A DNA stretch of 64,000 bases, from positions 62,001 through 126,000 of the forward strand of contig NZ_JAHBZY010000001.1 in NCBI RefSeq assembly GCF_019635155.1, written 5' to 3'. Position numbers and translations under genes: made by a program. This document shows, piece by piece, positions 1-11,330 of this stretch; positions within the stretch are counted from its first letter, which is position 1; each line of letters starts with the position of its first letter. The notes beneath the pieces are model-generated. The model was not told where the DNA came from. It searched no databases and was given only the letters and a program-made list of their open reading frames with translations. Source of the DNA: Nitrosomonas sp. (GTDB taxonomy: Bacteria; Pseudomonadota; Gammaproteobacteria; Burkholderiales; Nitrosomonadaceae).

Positions 1-1120
1 TACGCGCTTCAAAACGCGGTTGCATGGCCCAAATTTCCTGTATCACGGCATCGAAGCGCCGGGGTATCGCAAGATTTTTGTGCTGCTGTGTCAAGACCTG
101 GTCCATTGCCTTGAATAAAGCCGGCATGGGTCTTTCTCCGGCGGATTGGAGTGAATTCCAGCAAGACAGCACTTCATGCCACAATAGCGTGGCAAACAGG
201 AAACCCGGCGATACCGTTTTGTCTTGCCGGATCCGGTCATCGGTATTTTTAAGCGCGATAGTGATAAAACGTTCGCCTAATGGCTGCTCCAAGATGACGT
301 CCAGCATTGGCAACAAACCGTGATGCAGGCCGCGGGCGCGTAATTCGACCAAGCAAGACAGCGCGTGGCCGGACAATAGCAGCTTCAGCATTTCGTCAAA
401 TAGGCGTGATGGCGGCACGTTTTGCAATAACGGCGCAAGATCGCCGATCGGTTTTGCGGTTTCTGTTTCGATTTGCAACCCGAGCTTTGCCGCTAGGCGC
501 ACCGCGCGTAATAAACGCACCGGGTCTTCGCGGTAACGTTGCTCCGGCTCACCGATAATGCGCATCTCTTTGGCGTTGATGTCTTCAAAACCGTTGAGGT
601 AATCGATAATTTCCTCTTTGATGGGATCGAAATACAGCGCGTTGATCGTGAAGTCGCGGCGCACCGCATCTTCTTCCTGAGAGCCGAATACGTTGTCGTG
701 CAATAGCCGGCCATGCTGGTCGGTTAATGGAATTGCGGTTGAATCTTCATCGTCCGAAGAAGGTCCGCGAAAAGTTGAGACTTCGATGGTTTCCGCGCCG
801 CACATGACATGAACCAGGCGAAAGCGCCGTCCAATGATGCGTGAGCGGCGAAACAGTTTGTGAACTTCTTCGGGGGTGGCGCTGGTTGCCACATCAAAAT
901 CTTTCGGGACCAGCCCCAGCAATAGATCGCGCACTGCACCACCGACAATGTACGCTGTATATCCGGCGCCTTGTAATTGCTGGGTGATTTTTAAGGCGCA
1001 AGGACTGATTTGATTGCGCCGGATGCCATGCCGTTTGCTGGAAATAATAGTCAGCTTGGTGGCCGATTTGGGAGTAGAGGTATTACGACCGAATACTTTA
1101 TTGAGTAATTTACGGATCAT
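1..1120 (-). CDS. pcnB: Poly(A) polymerase PcnB (3' end cut by window edge)
   Basis: A continuous minus-strand frame of 373 codons starts at the ATG at 1118-1120 and runs off the left edge. The nucleotidyltransferase head is visible: GGAVRDLLLG near residues 60-69, followed by the DFDVAT metal-binding aspartates near 74-79. The RNA-binding region follows (RREDPVRLLRAVR-like segment). PcnB adds poly(A) tails that promote RNA decay; tRNA CCA-adding enzymes share the same head. The extended basic N-terminus and overall pattern favour PcnB over Cca. The C-terminal end is missing. The gene lies just downstream of rnpB on the same strand. Confidence 0.9.
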   Translation of the reverse strand, partial: MIRKLLNKVFGRNTSTPKSATKLTIISSKRHGIRRNQISPCALKITQQLQGAGYTAYIVGGAVRDLLLGLVPKDFDVATSATPEEVHKLFRRSRIIGRRFRLVHVMCGAETIEVSTFRGPSSDDEDSTAIPLTDQHGRLLHDNVFGSQEEDAVRRDFTINALYFDPIKEEIIDYLNGFEDINAKEMRIIGEPEQRYREDPVRLLRAVRLAAKLGLQIETETAKPIGDLAPLLQNVPPSRLFDEMLKLLLSGHALSCLVELRARGLHHGLLPMLDVILEQPLGERFITIALKNTDDRIRQDKTVSPGFLFATLLWHEVLSCWNSLQSAGERPMPALFKAMDQVLTQQHKNLAIPRRFDAVIQEIWAMQPRFEAR

Positions 1121-1171
1121 TGCAATGGTTTAAGGTTTCCGGCGCATTATCCTGGAAAATTAACAATCGGT

Positions 1172-1469
1172 GAAGCCAGCCGGTAAGCCGGATTCTGTCG
1201 TGGACAGTCATTCCTCTAGATGCGCGGTTACCCGCACATTCAAGCAACCCACCCGCAGGCTCCGCGAGCCACATCATCGCCTGCCTATTTGGTCTTGCTC
1301 CGGATGGAGGTTGCCGCGTTTCACCGTAACTGAATACGCTCGTCTCTGTGGCCCTATTCCTCGCCTTGCGGCGGGCGGCTGTTAGCCGCCATCCTGCTCT
1401 ATGGAGTCCGGACTTTCCTCCCCCTCGCGCTCAAAAAGAACGCCAGGCGGCGACTGTCTGGCCAGCTTC
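1172..1469 (-). ncRNA. rnpB: RNase P RNA, class A, compact
   Basis: The minus strand starts GAAGCTGGCCAGACAGTCGC, contains GGGGGAGGAAAGTCCGGACT and the CCGGAGCAAGACCAAATAG core, and ends with GACAGAATCCGGCTTACCGG. All are conserved landmarks of bacterial RNase P RNA, the catalytic subunit for tRNA 5' maturation. Helix P18 with a GTAA tetraloop is clear (GTGCGG-GTAA-CCGCGC). At about 298 nt it is roughly 80 nt shorter than the E. coli RNA. Most of the shortfall lies in the P12-P14 region, with a shorter P3 as well. A TAAAAT -10-like element lies just upstream on the minus strand. Confidence 0.95.
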
Positions 1470-1543
1470 TATAGGTATTTTAGCAATATCCTGTAATAGG
1501 GAAGTAAGTAATTTGAATTTATGAGACTAAGAATGACGAAGAT

Positions 1544-1573
1544 TCTTGCAATTCCCATGAGGGAATTGCAAGA
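1544..1573. repeat. Perfect hairpin between rnpB and the exported protein gene
   Basis: Thirteen-base arms (TCTTGCAATTCCC and its complement) surround an ATGA loop. On neither strand is the stem followed directly by a T run, although six A's lie close by. It is probably a terminator or processing stem for the minus-strand gene ending at 1605. The rest of 1470-1604 shows only the rnpB promoter area. Confidence 0.5.
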
Positions 1574-1604
1574 TAAAAAACGTCGATTCAATGAAAGAAG
1601 GGCA

Positions 1605-2243
1605 CTAATTTTTAGTATCCGATGTTTCTAGTACCGGAAAGTATTCTGTCATTTCAGTTGTTGTAAGACAGATAATTGGAGGACCAGATATGTTGCGAGG
1701 TTGTAGTAGAGAATTTCCAATTTCCCAAATAAGATCAAACCGGTTACTACTCAGCATTTCATCGAAGGACACCTGCGCCGTCTCCGATTCGGACCGCAAG
1801 CCATAACCGACCCATAATTCTCCGTCACCCACATACGGACTGACATTGATAGGATGGTAGAAGATAGAAGTTGGAGTCACCGGCTGGAGTTGGCCAAGTG
1901 GAATTTGTGCGAAATTATAAAAGAATTCCGGTACTTTTCCTTTTTCCTGCTTGATCCAGCTTACCCCTCCATTATAAAGCCACAAAACATCCGGCTGGCT
2001 CTTCAAACGAAAGCCGACAAACACATCTCCGGTTTTATAATGATCTTCCTTGCGGACGATCAGATAGTGGTTCAGCATGACACTCTTGTAATTGTCGGTT
2101 TCAGCGTATAAGTTAGTCTGTGAGAAACATATTTTTCCCGGTGAGGCGAATTTGGTATTAATATCAAAATCATTTGCGAATGCTGCTGATATAAAAAGCA
2201 CGTAAATACCGGTAAGCACCGACAGTAATAAAAAGCGTTTCAT
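1605..2243 (-). CDS. Exported protein of unknown function, downstream of subtilase
   Basis: A 212-residue protein with a clear signal peptide (MKRFLLLS...SAAFA, about 23 residues) and no membrane anchor in the rest, so it is probably periplasmic or secreted. I do not recognise a family. The mature part is rich in aromatic residues (WLYNGG, ELWVGYGL) and has two cysteines near the ends that could form a disulphide. The start is supported by GAGGAGATAACATC just upstream. It lies only about 19 nt after the subtilase gene on the same strand, so the two are probably cotranscribed. A role as inhibitor, chaperone or substrate partner of the protease is possible but not shown. Confidence 0.75.
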   Translation of the reverse strand: MKRFLLLSVLTGIYVLFISAAFANDFDINTKFASPGKICFSQTNLYAETDNYKSVMLNHYLIVRKEDHYKTGDVFVGFRLKSQPDVLWLYNGGVSWIKQEKGKVPEFFYNFAQIPLGQLQPVTPTSIFYHPINVSPYVGDGELWVGYGLRSESETAQVSFDEMLSSNRFDLIWEIGNSLLQPRNISGPPIICLTTTEMTEYFPVLETSDTKN

Positions 2244-2262
2244 GATGTTATCTCCTCAAGAG

Positions 2263-4450
2263 TTAGAAGTTCGGCGCGCGAACACGGCGGAAAACTTGAT
2301 TACCAACTGGCACTGGCAAATTGATCGTGACCGGAATGCTGCCGGTGGTAACGATCCAGGCCGTGGCGTTCGCAACCGAGGTGCCGGGCGTTGCGGCCTT
2401 GATGGCGGCATAAAACCCCGCTACATGAGGGGCTGCCATGGAGGTTCCTGACATCGGAACGGTCGCAATGGTATTTGCGTAATGCGCGGAAACAATCCCG
2501 GTTCCGCCGTCTTCGCCACCCGGCGCAAGCAGAATCGGTCCCGAAAAAACGGACTGACTGATAATGTTTGCAAAGTTGCTCAACGTCGTACCGGTTGAAT
2601 CATTTTTAACGGAGCTGACTTTAATAACGAGAGGGGTACATGCGGGTAAGCTGATAGCTCCTTTGTTAGAATTATTTCCTGTCGAAGCAATGACCGGAAT
2701 TCCTTTAGAGTTTAGGTTGCTCACCTGAGAGTTATAAAAAGTAGGACAAGTCGGGCTACTAATAGAACTGTAAAGAGTCGGGCTACTAATGCTCAGGTTT
2801 ACAGTGTTTGGACTAGATGTTCCAACTGTATTCTGGTCGATTGCACCAAGCGCGGCTTGTATGTCGCTAGTAAATGCCGATCCTTTTGGGGGATTGGTGC
2901 TGTATGAAAAAACCTGAACTGAAATGATCGAGGCATCCGGCGCTACCCCTTGCAAGTTTGATGGCGACAAAACAGGGTTTTGGCGTCCGGCGGCAATTCC
3001 GGCAACGTGCGTACCGTGGGAACAATCATGGTTCGGTGCAGAATTGCAAACGGTGAGGTTGGAATTGGGCGCTCCTGATCCGGCAAGACCTAGCGGGCTG
3101 TCGCCTAGGCTGTTAGCGCTAGGGCAGATTGACGAATAGACGACTCCACCGGGACCCACTCCATTCGTGCCAAAACAGGCTTCGTAGGTAACTCGAGTGG
3201 TACTACCGGTGGTGAAAAAAGCGTGGTCTTTGCGCACGCCGGTGTCGATAATAACAATATTTTGCCCCGCGGCGCGATGGCCTTTGTTCCATGCCTGTGG
3301 CAGATTCATCAAATTCGTGCTGTTGGTCAGCGAAGTCTCGGCAACGGGTTTGTTCAATTCGATGCTGAGAATCCTTTCGTCCTTGCTGTCGTACAATTTG
3401 GCCAGAGCCTCGAAAGGCAGCCGCACGTGCAATACGCCGATATTCGCGCCCGATAGCGATTCCTCGTCGGGATCAAGCGCTCCGGTCTGGGCGATGATGT
3501 CTTTGAAAGCCCGTTGATTGGCCTCGACCTGAGATTTGATGGCTGTTTCCGGCAAGTAGCCGGTTTTTGGCGTAAATAAATCCCCGCCACGTAGGGTAAT
3601 CATTACTTCGGCATCCCCGAATTCCTTAGCGGCTTCCAGAACTTCTTCCGGCCATTGTGCAACGCGCGGATCCACATAGTTAATGGGGCGGATCGCGCGG
3701 ATGTCGTCACGCTCGATCAAGGCATGGAAAGCGGTCCGGTCGATATTCGCGCGCAAGACCGGCCGGGATGAAAAGTCATCTTCCAGGATTTTGATTCCCG
3801 TTGCATGATTATCCTTGAGGATAATGCTTTTAATGGTTTGCGCCTGCGCGGACATTGCCGTGGAAGGGCTTAACACGGTTTTTCCGGAACGGTCGATGTC
3901 GTAATCAACCGAATCGACGTTCAGGAAAATTTCAACGTTTGCGGAGCCATCGGCAATGATCGCTTTTTCAACGGCATCGAGACTTCCGTCAGCGTCAGAC
4001 GCTTTAATGCGGTATGGGTGCGTGATGTCGCGGATAAAAGAAATTGCTTGATCGCTTGCGGCCAGGATATGAAGACCGCTTTCGTTAACGTACGCGCCCA
4101 TCTGGCCGATACCACTGTTCCAGTACCCGGATGGCAGGGCATTTTGTCCCAATTCCGAGAGAACTTTTTGAGCTTTTTCTTCCATTACTGCGGTTAACGA
4201 GTCCCGCTCGTCATCCATGCGTTCGAGCGTGACGGTATCATCCAGCAAAATTAATACCCGGACAAAGCCCTTTGAATTTGCTTCGCTAAGCAAATTTTCG
4301 TAATCGTCCGCCTCATACCGGGCTGCCCACGGTGATGTGGAAAATAAAAAGAGAATCGAAACGAGGAAGATTAGAATTAATTGATGCCTGATGCCTGATG
4401 CCTGATGCCTGATGCCTGATGCCTAATTTTTGATTTTTTTGTTTCATCAT
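2263..4450 (-). CDS. Secreted subtilisin-like serine protease (S8), out of frame with its start: candidate phase-variable gene
   Basis: A 676-codon frame below 4293 encodes an S8 peptidase. Counting from the codon at 4291-4293, the triad is Asp350 (IIDTG), His429 (HGTHVAG) and Ser618 (GTSMAAPH), after a long prodomain. In the same frame, 4294-4380 encode a good signal sequence (LILIFLVSILFLF...SPWAA), but no standard start codon precedes it before a TAG at 4423-4425. A well-placed ATGATG (4445-4450, GAAGGA five bases upstream) begins MMKQKNQKL and then reads through six copies of a 7-nt repeat into the wrong frame, stopping at 4313-4315. Five or eight copies would join start, signal peptide and protease. 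As sequenced the gene should be OFF, or the assembly has one copy too many. Confidence 0.85.
4382..4423. repeat. Heptanucleotide tandem repeat, six copies of TGATGCC, inside subtilase 5' coding region
   Basis: Six perfect copies of TGATGCC (GGCATCA on the coding strand) sit between the start codon and the signal peptide of the minus-strand subtilase. Because the unit is 7 nt, each gained or lost copy shifts the frame. Six copies add 42 nt and leave the ATG one base out of register with the protease frame. Five copies restore the frame. Confidence 0.95.
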
Positions 4451-4554
4451 GATTCCTTCATAAGGAGTTAAGAGTCCGATGCTTATTAACTTTTATTGTC
4501 TTCAGGAACTGCAATTGCTTGAGCAAGAAAGGTTATTCGGGAAGCTCTGAACAA

Positions 4555-4629
4555 GTGTCATTTCGAGCAAGAGCGAGAAATCTATTGCGTTGATTATTTG
4601 AAGATTCCTCACTGCGTTCGGAATGACAA
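4555..4629. repeat. Imperfect palindromic intergenic element
   Basis: TGTCATTTCGAGCAAGAGCG...AGAAATCT is mirrored by AGATTCCTCACTGCGTTCGGAATGACA. The arms are imperfect, and the pattern (TGTCATTCCGAGC...GGAATGACA) resembles dispersed palindromes common in proteobacterial intergenic DNA. No coding is evident in 4462-4732 apart from this element. Confidence 0.6.
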
Positions 4630-4732
4630 TGCGAATTATCAGCATTTCCCTAAGAACATTTCATTGCCGATGAAATTATCTTTCAAATAATATAATTTTG
4701 CAATCTGATCATCCGGGATAAACCCAAGAGGC

Positions 4733-4884
4733 TTTTAACAGGCCGTTGAAAAACGTTTTCGAGACAGCCGATACAAGGCAAAAACAAGCGAAAAAGCGCA
4801 GTTTATGCGTAATAAATGAGCGTTTTGAGTTTGTTTTTAACGCCGTAGCGGCAACGCAGATAGTTTTTCAACGGCCTGTTAAAA
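4733..4884. mobile_element. 152-bp palindromic MITE-like element, copy A
   Basis: The element has 22-bp perfect terminal inverted repeats (outer sequence TTTTAACAGGCCGTTG) and no ORF. The interior shares GAAAAAGCGCA, TAAATGAGC and TAGTTTTTCA with the element at 28881-29010. It ends about 10 nt from the tolC stop codon and may double as its terminator. Confidence 0.75.
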
Positions 4885-4894
4885 TAGCTATCCG

Positions 4895-6244
4895 CTATTT
4901 AACCAGCATCGCATTGATTTGAATGAGTGTATCTTCGTCCAGTTCTCCGGCTTCCGCGTTGAGGCGCAGTCTTGACATCAAATAACCATGATAGGCTTTG
5001 GTCAGGTCACGTTTGGCAGCGTACAGTTGCTGCTGGGCGTTGAGCACGTCGACTTCGGTGCGCACGCCGACCTGTTGTCCCAGAACGGTCGAATCCAACT
5101 GGCTTTGACTGGAGATCAGCGCTTGTTTGAGCGCTTGTATCTGCGCAATGCCGTTGGTGACATTCAGAAATTGCTGCCGTGCTTGCAAGGTGATGTTACG
5201 GCGAGTGGTTTCCAGGTCGTGGAGTGCTTTGTTTTGATTCGAAAGCGCTTCACGTACGCGGGATTGAACCGAAAAACCCTGAAATAGTGGGACATTGAGT
5301 TGCACGCCAATGGATTTCGAGGTGAGATCAATACCGCGACCGGTGATTGCGCCGCCTACACCCGTTTGTTGGCTGTATTGCGCGACCAGATCAACAGTCG
5401 GGTAATGTTGCGACCAGATTCTTTTAACTTCCTGGGTGGCGAATTCGTAGGCCGATTGCTGCATTTTGAGCGTGAAATTTTTTTCCTCGGCGGTATGTAC
5501 CCATTCGTCCATGGTGTTGTAGTTCAGTTTTGCTAAATCCGTTGTAATTTCCTTGGCGCCGGTGAGATTTTCCGGAAAACGATCGATAATGCCTTGCAAT
5601 GTGCGCTTGCGGATTTCCAGCGCATTGCGCGCAGCGATTTCTTGTGACGTGGTAAGATCGTAACGTGCTTGCGCTTCGTTGGTATCGACGATGGTGGCAA
5701 CGCCGACTTCGAAATTACGTTTGGCTTGTTCCAATTGTTTCAGAATCGCTTTTTTCTGTGTTTCAGCGACCTCGACGTCGATCTGCGCGTCGAGTACGTC
5801 AAAATACGCTTGCGCGACGCGGAGGATCAAATCCTGTCCGGCGACGATAAACTGCGCATCGGCTTTGCTGACTTCGGTTTTGGATTGCTGATAGATCACG
5901 ATGTTTTCCATGCGGAATAGCGGTTGCGTCGCGGATATCGTGACACCTCCGGCGTGTATCGTGACCGGTGATGGATTAATCGTGGTACCGGTCGTCGAAG
6001 AAAAAATATTACTGGCGTTGACTTGTTGCTCGGTACGATTGGCCGACAACGTAACATTCGGAAGAAAACCGGCTCTGCCTTGCACCACTTTTTCCTGCGA
6101 TGCTTGATACGTTGCCCGCGCCGAGCGATATTGCGAATCCTGCGTCAGGGCTTCCTGATAAATGCTCATCAAGTCAGCGGCTTGCAATATGGAAAGCGAT
6201 TGCATGCCGATTATGGCAGCGAAAATCCATTGCGCCGGCTTCAT
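4895..6244 (-). CDS. tolC: TolC-family outer membrane efflux channel
   Basis: About 449 residues from the preferred start: MKPAQWIFAAIIGMQS...LQAADL is a signal peptide, preceded by GGAAAAACGT. The frame stays open 24 codons further upstream but that extension is not signal-like. Two outer-membrane efflux repeats follow, with typical patterns (YQEALTQDSQYRSARA near the N-terminus; VGVRTEVDVLNAQQQLYAAKRDL near the C-terminus). The protein forms trimeric alpha-barrel/beta-barrel exit ducts for tripartite efflux pumps or type I secretion. No pump genes are adjacent, so its partners are unknown. It follows pcm on the same strand. Confidence 0.92.
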   Translation of the reverse strand: MKPAQWIFAAIIGMQSLSILQAADLMSIYQEALTQDSQYRSARATYQASQEKVVQGRAGFLPNVTLSANRTEQQVNASNIFSSTTGTTINPSPVTIHAGGVTISATQPLFRMENIVIYQQSKTEVSKADAQFIVAGQDLILRVAQAYFDVLDAQIDVEVAETQKKAILKQLEQAKRNFEVGVATIVDTNEAQARYDLTTSQEIAARNALEIRKRTLQGIIDRFPENLTGAKEITTDLAKLNYNTMDEWVHTAEEKNFTLKMQQSAYEFATQEVKRIWSQHYPTVDLVAQYSQQTGVGGAITGRGIDLTSKSIGVQLNVPLFQGFSVQSRVREALSNQNKALHDLETTRRNITLQARQQFLNVTNGIAQIQALKQALISSQSQLDSTVLGQQVGVRTEVDVLNAQQQLYAAKRDLTKAYHGYLMSRLRLNAEAGELDEDTLIQINAMLVK

Positions 6245-6332
6245 ACGTTTTTCCGGTTGGAGTCCGGAGCTATTAACGCTGCAGCAATCCGTTGATCGCT
6301 GCAATGATATCGCCACGTTGTCGCGTTAATAC

Positions 6333-6986
6333 TCAAAAGGTGAACCTTGTCGGTCGCAGTGCATTGACCAGCGGCGCGGTGCAGGTTTCAAACAGCGTGG
6401 TGGTTGTGAATTCGCCGGGCGCCACGCAGGTGACGAGCAATGCTTCCATCACCGGATCGTCGCCGACAATCGCAAATAACCGGCCACCGGGGTTCAGGCT
6501 GTTCTGGAAAGCTTCCGGCAGCACCGGTGTCGATGCGGTTAATACAATGACATCGTACGGCGCATACTGAGGCCACCCAAGCGCGGCATCACCATGTGCG
6601 AGCGTGACGTTGGTAATGCCGTGCGCTTGCAGATTGGTTTCCGCCATTGCTTTCAATTCCGGGAAAATCTCAATGCTATAGACATGTTTGCCGCGCTCCG
6701 CCAGTAACGCGGTCATATAACCGCTGCCGCTGCCGACTTCGAGAATTTTGTCGGTTTTGCGGATATGAAGTTCTTGTACGATACGTGCTTCCATTTTCGG
6801 CGTCAGCATGACTTGGCCGTGACCGAGCGGGATTTCCATATCGACGAAAGCCATCGCGCGGCTTTCCGCCGGGACGAATTCTTCGCGCTTAAGTTTGTAG
6901 AGTAAATCCAGCACATTATCGTCCAACACATACCAAGGACGAATCTGCTGGGCGACCATATTAGACCGGGTTTGTTCGATATCCAT
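6333..6986 (-). CDS. pcm: Protein-L-isoaspartate O-methyltransferase
   Basis: A 217-residue SAM-dependent methyltransferase with the glycine-rich motif EVGSGSGYMTALLA near residues 80-93 and the Pcm-type N-terminal segment (MVAQQIRPWYVLDD) ahead of it. It repairs isoaspartyl damage in proteins. Upstream is the divergently transcribed thiC with its riboswitch; downstream is tolC, an order seen in related betaproteobacteria. The start is the first ATG of the frame. Confidence 0.93.
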   Translation of the reverse strand: MDIEQTRSNMVAQQIRPWYVLDDNVLDLLYKLKREEFVPAESRAMAFVDMEIPLGHGQVMLTPKMEARIVQELHIRKTDKILEVGSGSGYMTALLAERGKHVYSIEIFPELKAMAETNLQAHGITNVTLAHGDAALGWPQYAPYDVIVLTASTPVLPEAFQNSLNPGGRLFAIVGDDPVMEALLVTCVAPGEFTTTTLFETCTAPLVNALRPTRFTF

Positions 6987-7055
6987 TTCTATTTCGTATT
7001 CTTCAATTAAGGTAAGACTTGCAATTATTTCACATTTCCATTAGCTTCACAGCAT

Positions 7056-9091
<2,036 letters not shown>

Positions 9092-9133
9092 TCGAGTAAT
9101 TTCAACAATTCCAATCAAGAGCCAATTACGCCG

Positions 9134-9958
9134 ATGGAGCCATTATTATTGTTAAAAGCGCTGATCTTGGGCGTGGTGGAAGGTCTTACCGAGTTTTTAC
9201 CGATTTCGTCGACCGGACATTTGATTTTGTTCGGCGACTTGCTCGATTTCAACGATGAAAGCGCCAAGGTTTTTACCATTGCGATCCAGTTAGGTGCGAT
9301 TCTGGCTGTGTGCTGGGAATATCGCGGCAAGATCATTGAAGTGGTGCGCGGCATTGGTACTAGTCCATCGGCTAATCGTTTTATTATCAATATCATGATC
9401 GCGTTTTTACCTGCCGCGATCCTTGGGTTGTTGTTCATCAAAACGATTAAGTTTTATTTGTTTCACCCAATTCCGGTGGCTACTGCGTTGATCGTGGGTG
9501 GTTTGCTGATTTTGTGGGCGGAGCGCAGACAGCATACGATCGAAGTGGAGCGTGTCGACGACATGGATTGGAAACATGCCTTGAAAGTCGGTTGTGCTCA
9601 ATGTTTGGCGTTGATTCCCGGAACCTCGCGTTCGGGTGCTACGATTATCGGTGGTTTGCTTTTTGGTTTGTCACGCAAAGCTGCAGCGGAGTTTTCTTTT
9701 TTTCTGGCGATTCCAACTATGTTCGCCGCGACGTTCTATGATTTGTATAAAAACCGGGAATTATTGGATTGGAGTGACTTAAGTTTGATCGCAGTGGGTT
9801 TTGTCGCTGCTTTTTTAAGCGCATTAGTTGCCGTGCGTGCGCTGTTAAAGTTTGTCAGCAATCACGACTTTACGATTTTTGCTTGGTACCGTATTGTTTT
9901 TGGCATTGTGATCTTAGCGACCGCATATACCGGCGTGATCGGTTGGTCGGAGATGTAA
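9134..9958 (+). CDS. uppP: Undecaprenyl-diphosphatase UppP/BacA
   Basis: A 274-residue multi-spanning membrane protein with both BacA signatures: [10 protein letters not shown] (residues 20-29) and [10 protein letters not shown] (from about 162). It dephosphorylates undecaprenyl diphosphate to recycle the lipid carrier for peptidoglycan and LPS, and can give bacitracin resistance. It starts about 42 nt after thiC on the same strand and could share its transcript. Confidence 0.97.
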   Translation: MEPLLLLKALILGVVEGLTEFLPISSTGHLILFGDLLDFNDESAKVFTIAIQLGAILAVCWEYRGKIIEVVRGIGTSPSANRFIINIMIAFLPAAILGLLFIKTIKFYLFHPIPVATALIVGGLLILWAERRQHTIEVERVDDMDWKHALKVGCAQCLALIPGTSRSGATIIGGLLFGLSRKAAAEFSFFLAIPTMFAATFYDLYKNRELLDWSDLSLIAVGFVAAFLSALVAVRALLKFVSNHDFTIFAWYRIVFGIVILATAYTGVIGWSEM

Positions 9959-10134
9959 GTGGAAGTTATCGTTCGTATAAAAATGAAATAAGTTTGTGAT
10001 TGATACTGACCGGATGTAAATTCAATCATTTTGCGATTACCGGCTAGTGAGTAGTTTGACTGTCGATCCGGCTTTCAGTACAGTCCTCTGAGGAAAAACA
10101 GGTTTGTTTTTCCAACAACTTGGAGGTATAAATC

Positions 10135-10734
10135 ATGAATTTTAACAAATTACTTTTTGGTATTTTTATCTTTATCGGCGGGACGCTGCCAGCTGCTGCG
10201 GACATGGCAAAATATGCTGCCCCGTTGTTGGGAAGCAGCGAAGTGCCTGCGAATGCTTCACCTGCTACCGGCTCGGTGCTGGTTACGATCGATTTTGACT
10301 TGGTGACAATGCGGGTTGAAGCGAATTTTAATGATCTGCTTGGTATCACAACTGCGGCGCATATCCATTGTTGCATCGATCCGGGGTCTAACGTCGGTGT
10401 TGCAACCGAACTTCCGTCGTTTACCGGTTTTCCACTTGGCGTGACATCAGGATCGTATGATCATACGTTTGATATGTCTTTGGCATCAAGCTACAACCCG
10501 GCTTTTATAACCAACCACGGCGGCACGATTAGCTCGGCTTTCAACGATTTAGTCGCCGGTCTTGATGCGGGAAGAGCCTACTTGAACATTCACACGAATT
10601 TATTTCCTGGAGGGGAGATACGAGGATTGTTGAGTCCCGTGCCGGAACCTGAAAGCTATGCATTACTGCTGACCGGCCTTGGGTTTTTGACAATCTTCGC
10701 ACGTCGAGCCAAACGTGAAATTGTTCGAGTTTGA
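10135..10734 (+). CDS. CHRD-domain protein with PEP-CTERM sorting signal
   Basis: A 199-residue exported protein: an N-terminal signal peptide (ending near AAADM), a CHRD domain (AHIHC..., YLNIHT...FPGGEIRG) and a C-terminal VPEPESYALLLTG segment, hydrophobic stretch and RRAKR tail. The tail is a PEP-CTERM signal, recognised by exosortase systems that process surface or extracellular proteins in exopolysaccharide-producing bacteria. TTGGAGG before the ATG supports the start. The exosortase is not in this window. The CHRD function is unknown. Confidence 0.88.
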   Translation: MNFNKLLFGIFIFIGGTLPAAADMAKYAAPLLGSSEVPANASPATGSVLVTIDFDLVTMRVEANFNDLLGITTAAHIHCCIDPGSNVGVATELPSFTGFPLGVTSGSYDHTFDMSLASSYNPAFITNHGGTISSAFNDLVAGLDAGRAYLNIHTNLFPGGEIRGLLSPVPEPESYALLLTGLGFLTIFARRAKREIVRV

Positions 10735-11015
10735 GTTGCTGTTGACTGAAACCAATGCGGCTTTTTATGTTTTGAGAACAAAACTGCCGGAATTAGGACA
10801 AGTGTACTAGCAAACCGGGAGGGCTAATCTATTGCGTAAAATTGTTCCCGTCGATATTGTTATTGAAGGGTGAACTTTTTATGTTGATTTTTAATAAAAC
10901 AAATATCAGCGGCATTTTTCGAGTTGTTAGCTCAAAAGAAATTTGGATATTGCGTGGATGGAATCCAAAGCAGGATTTATTCAAATTTGATCAAGAATGA
11001 AAAGGGGTAATATCT

Positions 11016-11130
11016 GTGCAATATGGCACAAGGTTTACTGCACCGGCACTTGAATCCGATACCTGGGCGTTGTTGCTCACGGGATTAACGCTGATTGGAG
11101 TGGTAGTGTGTCGCCGTTTGAAGTTTGCTG
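11016..11130 (+). pseudogene. Remnant of a PEP-CTERM protein C-terminus
   Basis: Read from a GTG, the frame gives APALESDTWALLLTGLTLIG then VVVCRRLK: the hydrophobic and arginine-rich parts of a PEP-CTERM signal with PEP decayed to ALE. No exported domain precedes it in 10735-11015, which looks non-coding. It is probably the surviving end of a lost paralogue of the CHRD gene. Confidence 0.5.
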
Positions 11131-11147
11131 GTTTACTGTTTCATTCA

Positions 11148-11227
11148 GCCGTCACGGCCGGTATCAAAGGCATGACGGCTGAATTCCATCCACCCTGGAA
11201 CCGGTGCATGTCCGCACCGGTTCTCCC
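11148..11227. terminator. Two tandem hairpins after the PEP-CTERM remnant
   Basis: CAGCCGTCA...TGACGGCTG forms a stem, followed by AACCGGTGC-ATGTCC-GCACCGGTT with 9-bp perfect arms. Neither has a strong T tract. They may act as termination or RNA-stability stems. Confidence 0.4.
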
Positions 11228-11330
11228 TGAAGTTAGCTTTACCATTAAATGTGCTTTTCAGGATGTTGATTTTCATGAGAAAATAATTTTTCAAGAATGA
11301 TAGTAGAAGTTGCTGAATTAACGAAAAAGC

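Noticed and set aside
493..948. Two short minus-strand frames suggesting a frameshifted pcnB
   Set aside because: The true pcnB frame is continuous from 1120 to the edge; these are other-frame shadows.
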